Shown here: positions 1 to 6,144 of the stretch, piece by piece
Layout of the letters: each line of letters opens with the position of its first letter
How positions within the stretch are numbered: the first letter of the stretch is position 1
Assembly: GCA_038116915.1 (NCBI GenBank)
Contig: JAYOEU010000113.1
Coordinates: 1-14,934 of the forward strand
Length of the DNA: 14,934 nt
Source of the DNA: JADHLJ01 sp038116915
Lineage (GTDB): Bacteria > Pseudomonadota > Alphaproteobacteria > Thalassobaculales > Thalassobaculaceae
Direction of reading: 5' to 3'
Notes under the pieces: generated by a model
Database searches by the model: none
What the model was told of the DNA's origin: nothing
The model's input: only the letters and a program-made list of their open reading frames with translations
Position numbers and translations under genes: made by a program

Positions 1-714
1 TTCGTGAATTACAACAACCCGGCCATCGGCACCGCCGCGCGTCAGGTGCTGGCCCATAACGGCGTCGATACCGAGGTGGTGTATCCCTCGTGCTGCGGCA
101 TGCCTCAGCTCGAACAGGGCGACATCGCCAGAGTGGCCGAAACCGCGAAATCCGTCGCGGCGGAGCTGCGGCCCTGGATCGACGAGGGCCGCGCGGTCAT
201 CGCCCTGACTCCGTCCTGCGCCCTGATGCTGAAGTTCGAATGGCCGCTGATTGTTCCCGAGGATGAGAACGTGAAGGCGCTGTCGGCGGCAACCCGAGAC
301 ATCGACGAGTACATCGTCGACATCGCCAAGAACGAAGGCCTCGCGGGCGGTCTGAAGGCACTCGACGGCGGCGTAACCCTGCATCTGGCCTGCCACAGCC
401 GGGCCCAGAATTTCGGCCAAAAATCGGCGGAAATGCTGCGCGCCATTCCTGAAATCGATATCACGGTGATCGAGCGCTGTTCCGGGCACGGCGGGTCCTG
501 GGGGGTGATGAAGGAGAATTTCGAGACCGCGATCAAGATCGGCAAACCGGTTGCCCGCCAGGCCGCCAAGGCCGGCAATGCCTATGTCGCCTCCGGCTGT
601 CCGCTTGCGGCGGAACATATCCTGCAGGGCATGGAACGCGTCGAGGGAGACGGGCCAAAGGTGACCCGCGCCGATCACCCGGTCGAAATCCTCGCCCGCG
701 CCTACGGATTCTGA
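1..714 (+). CDS. CCG-domain (heterodisulfide reductase/GlpC-like) Fe-S protein, 5'-truncated
   Basis: The reading frame is open from base 1 and has no stop upstream, so this is the 3' part of a gene that begins outside the window; the GTG at 4 is very unlikely to be the start because the family normally has an N-terminal 4Fe-4S ferredoxin region first. Counting from the codon at 4, cysteine-rich CCG-type motifs are visible: SCCGMPQ (Cys30, Cys31), PSCA (Cys72), ACHSR (Cys130), RCSGHGG (Cys159) and SGCP (Cys199). The second motif has Cys-Ser-Gly where canonical CCG domains have Cys-Cys-Gly, as in GlpC-like members. Family knowledge: CCG domains bind Fe-S clusters and pass electrons between a dehydrogenase or reductase and a quinone or thiol partner. 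The stop is followed after 23 nt by a DUF3501 gene, so the two are probably cotranscribed. The exact substrate is unknown. I infer the type associated with rubrerythrin, not true glycerol-3-phosphate dehydrogenase subunit C. Confidence 0.85.
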   Translation, partial: FVNYNNPAIGTAARQVLAHNGVDTEVVYPSCCGMPQLEQGDIARVAETAKSVAAELRPWIDEGRAVIALTPSCALMLKFEWPLIVPEDENVKALSAATRDIDEYIVDIAKNEGLAGGLKALDGGVTLHLACHSRAQNFGQKSAEMLRAIPEIDITVIERCSGHGGSWGVMKENFETAIKIGKPVARQAAKAGNAYVASGCPLAAEHILQGMERVEGDGPKVTRADHPVEILARAYGF

Positions 715-737
715 GACCCGATCCCACGGAGAAACCC

Positions 738-1325
738 ATGGCGAAGAAGCGGATTACCCGGGACGATGTTCTCGACACGGAGGCTTATCGGGCCATTCGG
801 GCAAAAAAGCGGGCCGAAATGGTCGGCATCAAGCGTGCCCGCCGGGTCTCGGTCGGTCCCGACGCCACCTTCTATTTCGAGAGCTACGAGACCATGTGGT
901 GGCAGATCCACGAGATGCTCTACATCGAAAAGGGCGGTGAGGAGCAGATCCCCGACGAACTCGCGGCGTATAACCCGCTGATCCCCCAGGGCCGTGAGCT
1001 GATCGCCACCCTGATGTTCGAAATCGACGATCCGGAGCGCCGCAGAAGGGTGCTGGCCGGTTTGGGCGGCGTCGAGGAGACCTGCGTGCTCTCGATCGGC
1101 GGCGAGGAAATCACCGGCGTCGCCGAGGCGGATCTCGACCGGACCACCGCCGACGGCAAGGCCTCGTCGGTTCAATTCGTGCACTTCGCGCTGAACGACG
1201 CCCAGGCGGCCGCCTTCAAGAACCCGGCCAAGCAGGTCATGCTGGGAATCAAACACCGCAATTACGGGCATATGGCGATCCTGTCGGATGACGTCCGCAC
1301 GTCACTCGGCAACGATCTGGACTAG
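738..1325 (+). CDS. DUF3501 family protein
   Basis: This 195-residue cytoplasmic protein matches the DUF3501 family over its whole length, to my recognition of the family. Hallmarks are the Arg/Lys-rich N-terminus (residues 1-36), the TFYFE stretch (44-48), the aromatic-rich segment MWWQIHEMLYIEKGG (53-67), AAYNPLIPQGREL (76-88), the FEIDDPERR stretch (94-102), the DRTTADGKASSVQF block (134-147) and a C-terminal NYGHMA motif (175-180). There are no membrane segments and only one cysteine (Cys116), so it is unlikely to hold an Fe-S cluster itself. An ATG preceded by GGAG (729-732) supports the start. It follows the CCG-domain Fe-S gene by 23 nt. Genes of this family repeatedly sit beside that Fe-S protein and rubrerythrin, which suggests a role in peroxide or oxygen handling, but no biochemical function is established that I know of. 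The 29-bp gap to the convergent SH3 gene contains no clear terminator. Confidence 0.88.
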   Translation: MAKKRITRDDVLDTEAYRAIRAKKRAEMVGIKRARRVSVGPDATFYFESYETMWWQIHEMLYIEKGGEEQIPDELAAYNPLIPQGRELIATLMFEIDDPERRRRVLAGLGGVEETCVLSIGGEEITGVAEADLDRTTADGKASSVQFVHFALNDAQAAAFKNPAKQVMLGIKHRNYGHMAILSDDVRTSLGNDLD

Positions 1326-1354
1326 CCGGCGGAAGGCACCCGACCGATCCGGGC

Positions 1355-1882
1355 TCAGTCCTTCAGCGCTTCCCTCACATCCACGCCCCAGATATGCGCC
1401 CGGCTGACCCAGCCGGAGAGGCCGGAGACCTTGATCTCGCACCATTCGTGCCGGCAGTCCTCGAGATTGCCGAGCACGCCGGGTTCCATGCGCGCGACCG
1501 CCGGGGCGGAGCCGCCCGGGTCGCGGCGCAGGGTGCGGACCTGGCCGATCACCTGCACCATGCGGCGGCCCGACAGCATGCTTTGATGAACCCAGCCCTC
1601 GGTTCCCTCGAAATCCCGGATCTTGCGCCAGGTATCGAACTCCGCCACCACCTCGACCGGCAGGTTGCGGCGCTTGAACACCCATTCGATGGGATAGCGT
1701 GAGCCCGGTCCGGATCGGACATTCACCTCGCCGGATCGCAGGGAGACGTAGCGCGGCACCGGCAGACCGGTTTCCTTGCCCACCGTCGCCGCTGAGGCGC
1801 GCGCGGCCCCGCCCGGGATCGACGGCAAGGCAATCATGGCCAGCACAAGCAGGCTAAATAAAAGAGGGGTCGCTCGTGGCAT
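1355..1882 (-). CDS. secreted bacterial SH3-domain protein
   Basis: The 175-residue product begins with a short basic N-terminus and a hydrophobic core (about residues 6-22) ending in an Ala-rich segment (ARASAA, 27-32) that looks like a Sec signal peptide, so the mature protein is probably periplasmic. Two SH3-like repeats follow. The first (about 44-103) carries VNVRSGPGSRYPIEW and ends with EGWVHQSML; the second (about 105-165) ends with SGWVSRAHIWG. The RSGPG and GWV signatures are typical of SH3_3/SH3_4-type bacterial SH3 domains, which often bind peptidoglycan or cell-wall peptides. Cys143 and Cys148 may form a disulfide. It is divergent from the hydroxyacid dehydrogenase, an arrangement I have seen in other alphaproteobacteria. 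No enzyme domain is present, so it is more likely a wall-binding or sensor/adaptor protein than a hydrolase. A promoter candidate lies just upstream at 1908-1936. Confidence 0.85.
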   Translation of the reverse strand: MPRATPLLFSLLVLAMIALPSIPGGAARASAATVGKETGLPVPRYVSLRSGEVNVRSGPGSRYPIEWVFKRRNLPVEVVAEFDTWRKIRDFEGTEGWVHQSMLSGRRMVQVIGQVRTLRRDPGGSAPAVARMEPGVLGNLEDCRHEWCEIKVSGLSGWVSRAHIWGVDVREALKD

Positions 1883-1907
1883 CAGTCATTCTCTGAGTGA
1901 AGAGGCC

Positions 1908-1936
1908 ATTGTACCACTAGATATGGAGGGTTTTAA
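1908..1936 (-). promoter_or_regulatory. candidate sigma70-type promoter for the SH3 gene
   Basis: Read on the minus strand, TTAAAA (1936-1931, 4/6 match to TTGACA) is separated by 17 bp from TACAAT (1913-1908, 5/6 match to TATAAT). The start codon at 1882 is about 26 nt below the -10, giving a short leader. This is pattern matching only; no transcript start is known. Confidence 0.4.
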
Positions 1937-2104
1937 GACAAAACCACGCTAGATAGCGTATTTTTCACATGGCTCCCGTCATCATCGGCGCGGCGGCTGG
2001 ACAAGCCGTCTTGTGGCTGATATCTCCGGGATTGGGCCTCCTTGGACCCCAACGAAACGCGCCGAGACCCCAAATATAGCGCGAACCGATGAGGAAACCC
2101 GCCT

Positions 2105-3091
2105 ATGACGTCGAAAAAGCCGCTGGTCATCGTTACGCGAAAGCTGCCGGACCCGATCGAAACCCGGATGATGGAGCTGTTCGACACCCGCCTCAACCTG
2201 ACCGATGCGCCTTTCGATTCCAACGCCCTGAAACAGGCGGCGAGCGAGGCCGATGTCCTGGTTCCCACGGTCACCGACGAGATCACCGCCGATGTGCTGG
2301 CCGCCGCCGGTGAGAAGCTGAAGCTGATCGCCTCATTCGGCACCGGCGTCGACCATATCGACCTTGCGGCCGCCAAGAAGCGCGGCATCACGATCACCAA
2401 TACACCACGGGTGCTGACCGAGGATACCGCCGACATGACCATGGCGCTGATCCTCGCGGTGCCGAGGCGGCTGGTCGAGGGCGAGCGGCTGCTCCGCTCG
2501 GGAACCTGGGCCGGATGGGGGCCGACCCTGATGCTCGGCCACCGTATCCACGGCAAGCGGCTCGGCATCATCGGCATGGGCCGGATCGGCCGCGCGGTCG
2601 CGCGCCGGGCCCGGGGATTCGGACTGTCGATCCATTATCACAACAGGAAACGCCTGCATCCCGAGGTCGAGGAAGAGCTTGAGGCGACCTACTGGGACAA
2701 TCTCGACCAGATGCTGGGCCGCATGGACATCATCTCGGTCAACTGCCCGCACACGCCGGCGACCTATCACCTGATCTCGGCCCGCCGGCTCGACCAGATG
2801 CAGCCGCATGCCTATATCGTCAACACCTCGCGCGGCGAGGTCATCGACGAGGCGGCGCTGGCCAAGGCCCTGCGGAACCGCGACATCGCCGGCGCCGGCC
2901 TTGACGTGTTCGAGCACGAACCGATGGTCAATCCGGAATTGCTGGAACTCGACAACGTCACCCTGATGCCGCATATGGGCTCCGCCACCTTCGAGGGCCG
3001 GATCGACATGGGCGAGAAGGTGATTGTCAACATCCGCACCTTCAGCGACGGCCACACCCCGCCCGACCGGGTGATCGAGACGATGTTCTGA
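2105..3091 (+). CDS. gyaR: D-2-hydroxyacid dehydrogenase (glyoxylate/hydroxypyruvate reductase type)
   Basis: The 328-residue protein has the classical two-domain D-isomer-specific 2-hydroxyacid dehydrogenase layout. The nucleotide-binding glycine motif GMGRIG lies at 157-162, and the catalytic residues are visible as Arg243 in NTSRGEVID, Glu272 in FEHEP and His290 in MPHMGSAT. The substrate-side loop ASFGTGVDHID (76-86) fits the glyoxylate/hydroxypyruvate/glycerate branch. After the second beta strand of the Rossmann fold the sequence reads YHNRKR (178-183) instead of an acidic residue, which suggests a preference for NADPH over NADH (inference). It would reduce glyoxylate or hydroxypyruvate in the cytoplasm, linking to serine or photorespiratory-type metabolism. 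The start is supported by GAGGAAA (2090-2096) about 8 nt upstream of ATG. It is transcribed away from the SH3 gene and faces the moeB operon. The gene symbol is by similarity to the alphaproteobacterial GyaR group; phosphoglycerate dehydrogenase (SerA) is less likely because there is no ACT domain. Confidence 0.88.
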   Translation: MTSKKPLVIVTRKLPDPIETRMMELFDTRLNLTDAPFDSNALKQAASEADVLVPTVTDEITADVLAAAGEKLKLIASFGTGVDHIDLAAAKKRGITITNTPRVLTEDTADMTMALILAVPRRLVEGERLLRSGTWAGWGPTLMLGHRIHGKRLGIIGMGRIGRAVARRARGFGLSIHYHNRKRLHPEVEEELEATYWDNLDQMLGRMDIISVNCPHTPATYHLISARRLDQMQPHAYIVNTSRGEVIDEAALAKALRNRDIAGAGLDVFEHEPMVNPELLELDNVTLMPHMGSATFEGRIDMGEKVIVNIRTFSDGHTPPDRVIETMF

Positions 3092-3166
3092 GGGCGTGTT
3101 TGCAGTAGCAAAGGCGTCGCCATGGCATCCGCTTTTCGTCGCCCTGGCGCAAGCACCGTAGCCGCC

Positions 3167-3196
3167 AAAAAGAAGCGGGCGCCGGTGGGGCGCCCG
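3167..3196 (-). terminator. rho-independent terminator of the minus-strand operon
   Basis: An 8-bp perfect GC stem (3176-3183 with 3189-3196) closes a 5-nt loop. On the minus strand it is followed directly by CTTCTTTTT (3175-3167), the expected U-rich tract. It lies about 190 nt past the moeB stop, so it could end the coaBC-dut-moeB transcript or a separate small RNA encoded between 3196 and 3383. The T-tract is only on the minus side, so it is not the terminator of the gyaR transcript. Confidence 0.7.
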
Positions 3197-3383
3197 TGAG
3201 GTGGGACTCGGGAGGAAGCTGGCGACCCCGGGACGGGGCCGGTCGGGAAACTCTCTCCTTCCGGATATGGCGCGCGGCGAACCGCGTTCAACCGGGCGCC
3301 GTGATCACCTGTGCAGATTGTCACACATGGTCTGAAAGAATGGTTAACCGCTGCGGGAAGTCCGTCAGCGCTCCGCCGGCGCC

Positions 3384-4178
3384 CTACCCGGCCTTCAGGC
3401 TCGTAATCGTCGGCGCATCGCCGCAGAGCGGACAGGTGGGGCTGCGCTTGTAGCGGATCTTGCGGAAGGTCATGCCGAGGGCATCGAAAACCAGCAGATG
3501 GCCGGACATGGACTCGCCGAGGCCCATCAGTTCCTTCAGCACTTCGGTCGCCTGCAGGGTGCCGATCACCCCGGCGACGGAGCCGAGGATCCCGGCCTCC
3601 TCGCAGCGGGGGATGGTGTTGGGCGGCGGCGGGTCGCGGAACAGACAGCGATAGCACGGCTCGCCCTCGTGCCCCGGCACGCCGCCGCGAAAGGTCGTCA
3701 ACTGTCCCTCGAAGCGCAGCAGGGCGCCGGAGACAACCGTCTTGCCGGCGAGATAGGCGGCGTCGTTGATCAGATAGCGGGTCTCGAAATTGTCGGTGCC
3801 GTCGACGATCAGGTCGTACTCGGCGAAGATCTCCTCGACATTATCGCGGGAGAGCCGGGTCTTGTGGGGACGGAACGCGATCGTCGGGTTGATCCGGGAG
3901 AGGGTCTCGACCGCCGAATCCGCCTTCGCACTGCCCACTGATTTGGTCGCGTGCACGATCTGGCGCTGGAGATTCGAGAGATCCACCTCGTCATCATCGA
4001 TGATGCCGAGCGTGCCGATCCCGGCGGCGGCGAGATACATCAGGATCGGCGAGCCGAGCCCGCCCGCGCCGACACAAAGGACCTTGGAGGAGAGCAGCTT
4101 CTCCTGTCCCTCGTCGCCGACTTCCTCCAGGATCAGATGCCGGGCATAACGCTCGAACTGCGCGTCGGTCAGGTCCAT
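3384..4178 (-). CDS. moeB: MoeB/ThiF/HesA-family adenylyltransferase
   Basis: The product is 264 residues from the ATG at 4178, near the usual ~250 for MoeB. It has the ATP-binding GAGGLGSP motif (37-44), the DDDEVDLSNLQRQ segment (61-73), the DGTDNFETR motif (126-134) holding the Asp needed for adenylation, and two CxxC zinc pairs (Cys175/Cys178 and Cys249/Cys252). Cys192 in PRCEEAG is at the conserved cysteine position. Family role: E1-like activation of the C-terminal glycine of a sulfur-carrier protein (MoaD or ThiS) as acyl-adenylate, for molybdopterin or thiamine synthesis. It has no C-terminal rhodanese domain, unlike MOCS3-type proteins. A longer open frame reaches 4274, but the extra 32 residues are low-complexity Pro/Ala/Arg and overlap dut. 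The 4178 start has AAGGAC about 9 nt upstream and lies 13 nt after the dut stop. The MoaD- or ThiS-specific role cannot be decided from this window. Confidence 0.88.
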   Translation of the reverse strand: MDLTDAQFERYARHLILEEVGDEGQEKLLSSKVLCVGAGGLGSPILMYLAAAGIGTLGIIDDDEVDLSNLQRQIVHATKSVGSAKADSAVETLSRINPTIAFRPHKTRLSRDNVEEIFAEYDLIVDGTDNFETRYLINDAAYLAGKTVVSGALLRFEGQLTTFRGGVPGHEGEPCYRCLFRDPPPPNTIPRCEEAGILGSVAGVIGTLQATEVLKELMGLGESMSGHLLVFDALGMTFRKIRYKRSPTCPLCGDAPTITSLKAG

Positions 4179-4191
4179 GGGTCGGTCGTCC

Positions 4192-4656
4192 TTACGCCTC
4201 GTTCGCGCCGGTCCCGGTGGAGCCGTAGGCGCCGGCGCCGCGCGGTGTCGGCGGCAAATCGCCGGTCTCGGCAAGCTCGGCCCGTGGCACCTCGGTCAGC
4301 ACCATCTGCGCGATCCGGTCGCCGCGCCTGACCACAAATGGCGCCTCGCCGTGATTGATCAAGACCACGGATACCTCGCCGCGATAATCCGAATCGACCG
4401 TCCCCGGGGCATTCAGCACCGTCACGCCGTGATGCAGGGCAAGGCCCGAGCGTGGCCGGATCTGCGCCTCATAGCCGGCGGGTATCGCGAAGCGGAAGCC
4501 CGTCGGCACCAGCGCGCGGGCACCCGGTGCGATCTCCAGCGGCTCGAACACGGCGGCGGCAAGGTCCATGCCGGCACTGCCGATGGTCTGATAGGCCGGC
4601 AGATCCAGGCCCTGGCCATGCGGCAGGCGATTGACGGAAACCGGGACGCGGCCCAT
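4192..4656 (-). CDS. dut: dUTP diphosphatase (dUTPase)
   Basis: This trimeric-type dUTPase of 154 residues hydrolyses dUTP to dUMP and diphosphate, keeping uracil out of DNA and feeding dTMP synthesis. All five family motifs are visible in order: motif 1 AGMDLAA (28-34), motif 2 PRSGLAL (68-74), motif 3 GTVDSDYRGEV (85-95) with the catalytic Asp at residue 90, motif 4 RGDRIAQMV (111-119) and motif 5 RGAGAYGSTG (139-148). Motif 5 departs from the usual RGxGGFGSTG: Ala replaces the third Gly and Tyr replaces the uracil-stacking Phe, a conservative aromatic change. The ATG at 4656 is 3 nt after the coaBC stop, so the genes are almost certainly cotranscribed and translationally coupled. Coupling of dut with coaBC is a long-known arrangement in proteobacteria. 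Confidence 0.96.
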   Translation of the reverse strand: MGRVPVSVNRLPHGQGLDLPAYQTIGSAGMDLAAAVFEPLEIAPGARALVPTGFRFAIPAGYEAQIRPRSGLALHHGVTVLNAPGTVDSDYRGEVSVVLINHGEAPFVVRRGDRIAQMVLTEVPRAELAETGDLPPTPRGAGAYGSTGTGANEA

Positions 4657-4659
4657 GGG

Positions 4660-5886
4660 TCAGGCCGCGGCGATGCTGGAGAAATGCGCGGCGATGCGGT
4701 CGGCGAGGCGCGCCGCGACCGCGTCCTTGCCCATTCGCGGCCAGTCCTCCGCGCCGGCATCGGTCACCAGATGCACCGTGTTGTCATCTCCGCCGAAAGT
4801 GCCGGTCTCCGGGCTGACATCGTTTGCGACGATCCAGTCACAGCCCTTGCGCCGCCGCTTCGCCGTGGCGTGCTCGATGACGGTTTCGGTCTCCGCCGCG
4901 AAGCCGACCACCAGCGAGGGCCGCCGGTCACCCGTCGCCGAAAGCGTCGCCAGGATGTCCGGGTTTTCGGTCAGCTCCAGCGCCGGTGGCGGCGCATTGC
5001 CGTCCTTTTTCAACTTCTGCCCGGCCGCGCGGGCGACCCGCCAGTCCGAGACCGCCGCCGCGCAGACCGCGATATCCACCGGCAGCGCCGCCGTGCAGGC
5101 CTCCAGCATCTGGCGCGCGGATTCGATGTGGACGGTGCGGATGTCGGCGGGGTCGGCAAGCCGCGTCGGCCCAGTCACCAGCGTCGTGGCGGCGCCGAGC
5201 CGCGCCAGGGCAATTGCAATCGCATGGCCCTGCTTGCCGGAGGAGCGATTGGCGATGTAGCGGACCGGATCGATCGCCTCCAAAGTCGGCCCGGAGGTCA
5301 CCAGGGCCGAGCGTCCGGCAAGCGGTCCCTTCGCGGATGCCATGCCGCCGAGCGCGTGATCGATCGCTGTGACGATTTCCTCCGGCTCGCTCATCCGGCC
5401 GGGGCCGAACTCGCCGCAGGCCATGTCGCCCTCGACGGGGCCGACCACCATGACGCCGCGCTCGCGCAGCACCGCCATGTTCTCCGCCGTCGCCGGGTGA
5501 AGCCACATGCGGAGATTCATCGCCGGCGCCACCATCACCGGCTTGTCGGTGGCCAGCAGCACCGTGGAGGCAAGATCGTCGGCGATCCCGGCCCGCATCT
5601 TCGCCAGCAGGTTGGCCGTCGCCGGCACGACCACCAGCAAATCGGCATCGCGGGAAAGCTGGATATGGCCCATCTCGGATTCATCGGTCAGCGAGAACAG
5701 ATCGCCATACACCTTGTCCTCTGTCAGGGCCTGCAGGCTGAGCGGGGTGACGAACTCGGCGCCGGATTTTGTCAGCACCGCGCGCACCTTGGCGCCCCGG
5801 CCGCGCAGACGGCGCACCAGTTCGAGGCTCTTGAAGGCGGCGATACCGCCCGAGACGATCAGCAGAATGCGTTTGCCCTGGAGCAT
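4660..5886 (-). CDS. coaBC: bifunctional phosphopantothenoylcysteine decarboxylase / phosphopantothenate-cysteine ligase
   Basis: The 408-residue fusion performs two consecutive steps of coenzyme A synthesis: ligation of cysteine to 4'-phosphopantothenate (CoaB), then flavin-dependent decarboxylation to 4'-phosphopantetheine (CoaC). The N-terminal CoaC part shows the flavoprotein start SGGIAAFKS (12-20), catalytic His74 in GHIQLSRDAD, PAMN with Asn124 and the flap MACGEFGPGRM with Cys157. The C-terminal CoaB part starts near residue 191 with TSGPTLEAIDPVRYI, followed by NRSSGKQG (213-220), AAAVSDWR (276-283), KLKKDG (291-296) and the dimerisation/CTP-binding stretch ending in NDVS (355-358). 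The linker at about 179-190 is short. GGAG lies 6 nt upstream of the ATG at 5886. It sits 49 nt after the zinc-finger gene and 3 nt before dut. Length and motifs are fully typical. Confidence 0.97.
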   Translation of the reverse strand: MLQGKRILLIVSGGIAAFKSLELVRRLRGRGAKVRAVLTKSGAEFVTPLSLQALTEDKVYGDLFSLTDESEMGHIQLSRDADLLVVVPATANLLAKMRAGIADDLASTVLLATDKPVMVAPAMNLRMWLHPATAENMAVLRERGVMVVGPVEGDMACGEFGPGRMSEPEEIVTAIDHALGGMASAKGPLAGRSALVTSGPTLEAIDPVRYIANRSSGKQGHAIAIALARLGAATTLVTGPTRLADPADIRTVHIESARQMLEACTAALPVDIAVCAAAVSDWRVARAAGQKLKKDGNAPPPALELTENPDILATLSATGDRRPSLVVGFAAETETVIEHATAKRRRKGCDWIVANDVSPETGTFGGDDNTVHLVTDAGAEDWPRMGKDAVAARLADRIAAHFSSIAAA

Positions 5887-5935
5887 GCGGGCTCCTTTCC
5901 GGCGAGACAGGGTTGGTTGGGGGCCGCCCGGCGGC

Positions 5936-6118
5936 TCAATCCGCCGCGTCGCCGATCGTGCCTTTGCGGTACTGGTAAAGCCGCGAGCAGTACGGGCACA
6001 TGACCTCGTTTTCGGCGCCGATGGTCAGGAACACCCGCGGATGCCCGAGCGGTCCGTTGCCGCCATCGCACGCGACCCGGTGCTTGTTGGTCTGAATGAT
6101 TTCGGTCGGCCTAGCCAT
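5936..6118 (-). CDS. zf-CHCC zinc-finger protein (NDUFS6-like)
   Basis: A 60-residue protein with the CHCC zinc-binding pattern: Cys17, His26 in LGHPRV, and Cys41/Cys44 in CPYC followed by RLY. The conserved VACDGG...GHPRVFLTI and MCPYCSRLY blocks match the zf-CHCC family whose eukaryotic member is the complex I subunit NDUFS6 (B13). In alphaproteobacteria such proteins have been found to be associated with complex I, but a structural role in NADH dehydrogenase here is inferred from family membership alone. The gene is the first of a minus-strand group with coaBC, dut and moeB, with a 49-nt gap to coaBC. Its start is 26 bp from the start of the divergent hydrolase, so their promoters must be very close or overlap the coding ends. 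Confidence 0.88.
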   Translation of the reverse strand: MARPTEIIQTNKHRVACDGGNGPLGHPRVFLTIGAENEVMCPYCSRLYQYRKGTIGDAAD

Positions 6119-6144
6119 CGCGTGTACCCGCCCAGATTTCCGAG

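Noticed and set aside
3197..3330. Possible 6S, SRP or RNase P RNA in the moeB-gyaR gap
   Set aside because: The hairpins are suggestive, but none of the conserved sequence cores of these RNAs is present and the gene context is wrong; kept only as an unnamed structured-RNA candidate.
3384..4274. Longer version of the MoeB-like protein with 32 extra N-terminal residues
   Set aside because: The extension is low-complexity, overlaps dut by 83 bp and lacks a ribosome-binding site; the ATG at 4178 starts exactly at the conserved family N-terminus.
4177..6003. 608-codon open frame on the plus strand opposite coaBC and dut
   Set aside because: It is fully antisense to two unmistakable enzymes, is rich in Arg/His/Gln/Gly as expected from the complement of high-GC3 coding sequence, and shows no domain pattern.
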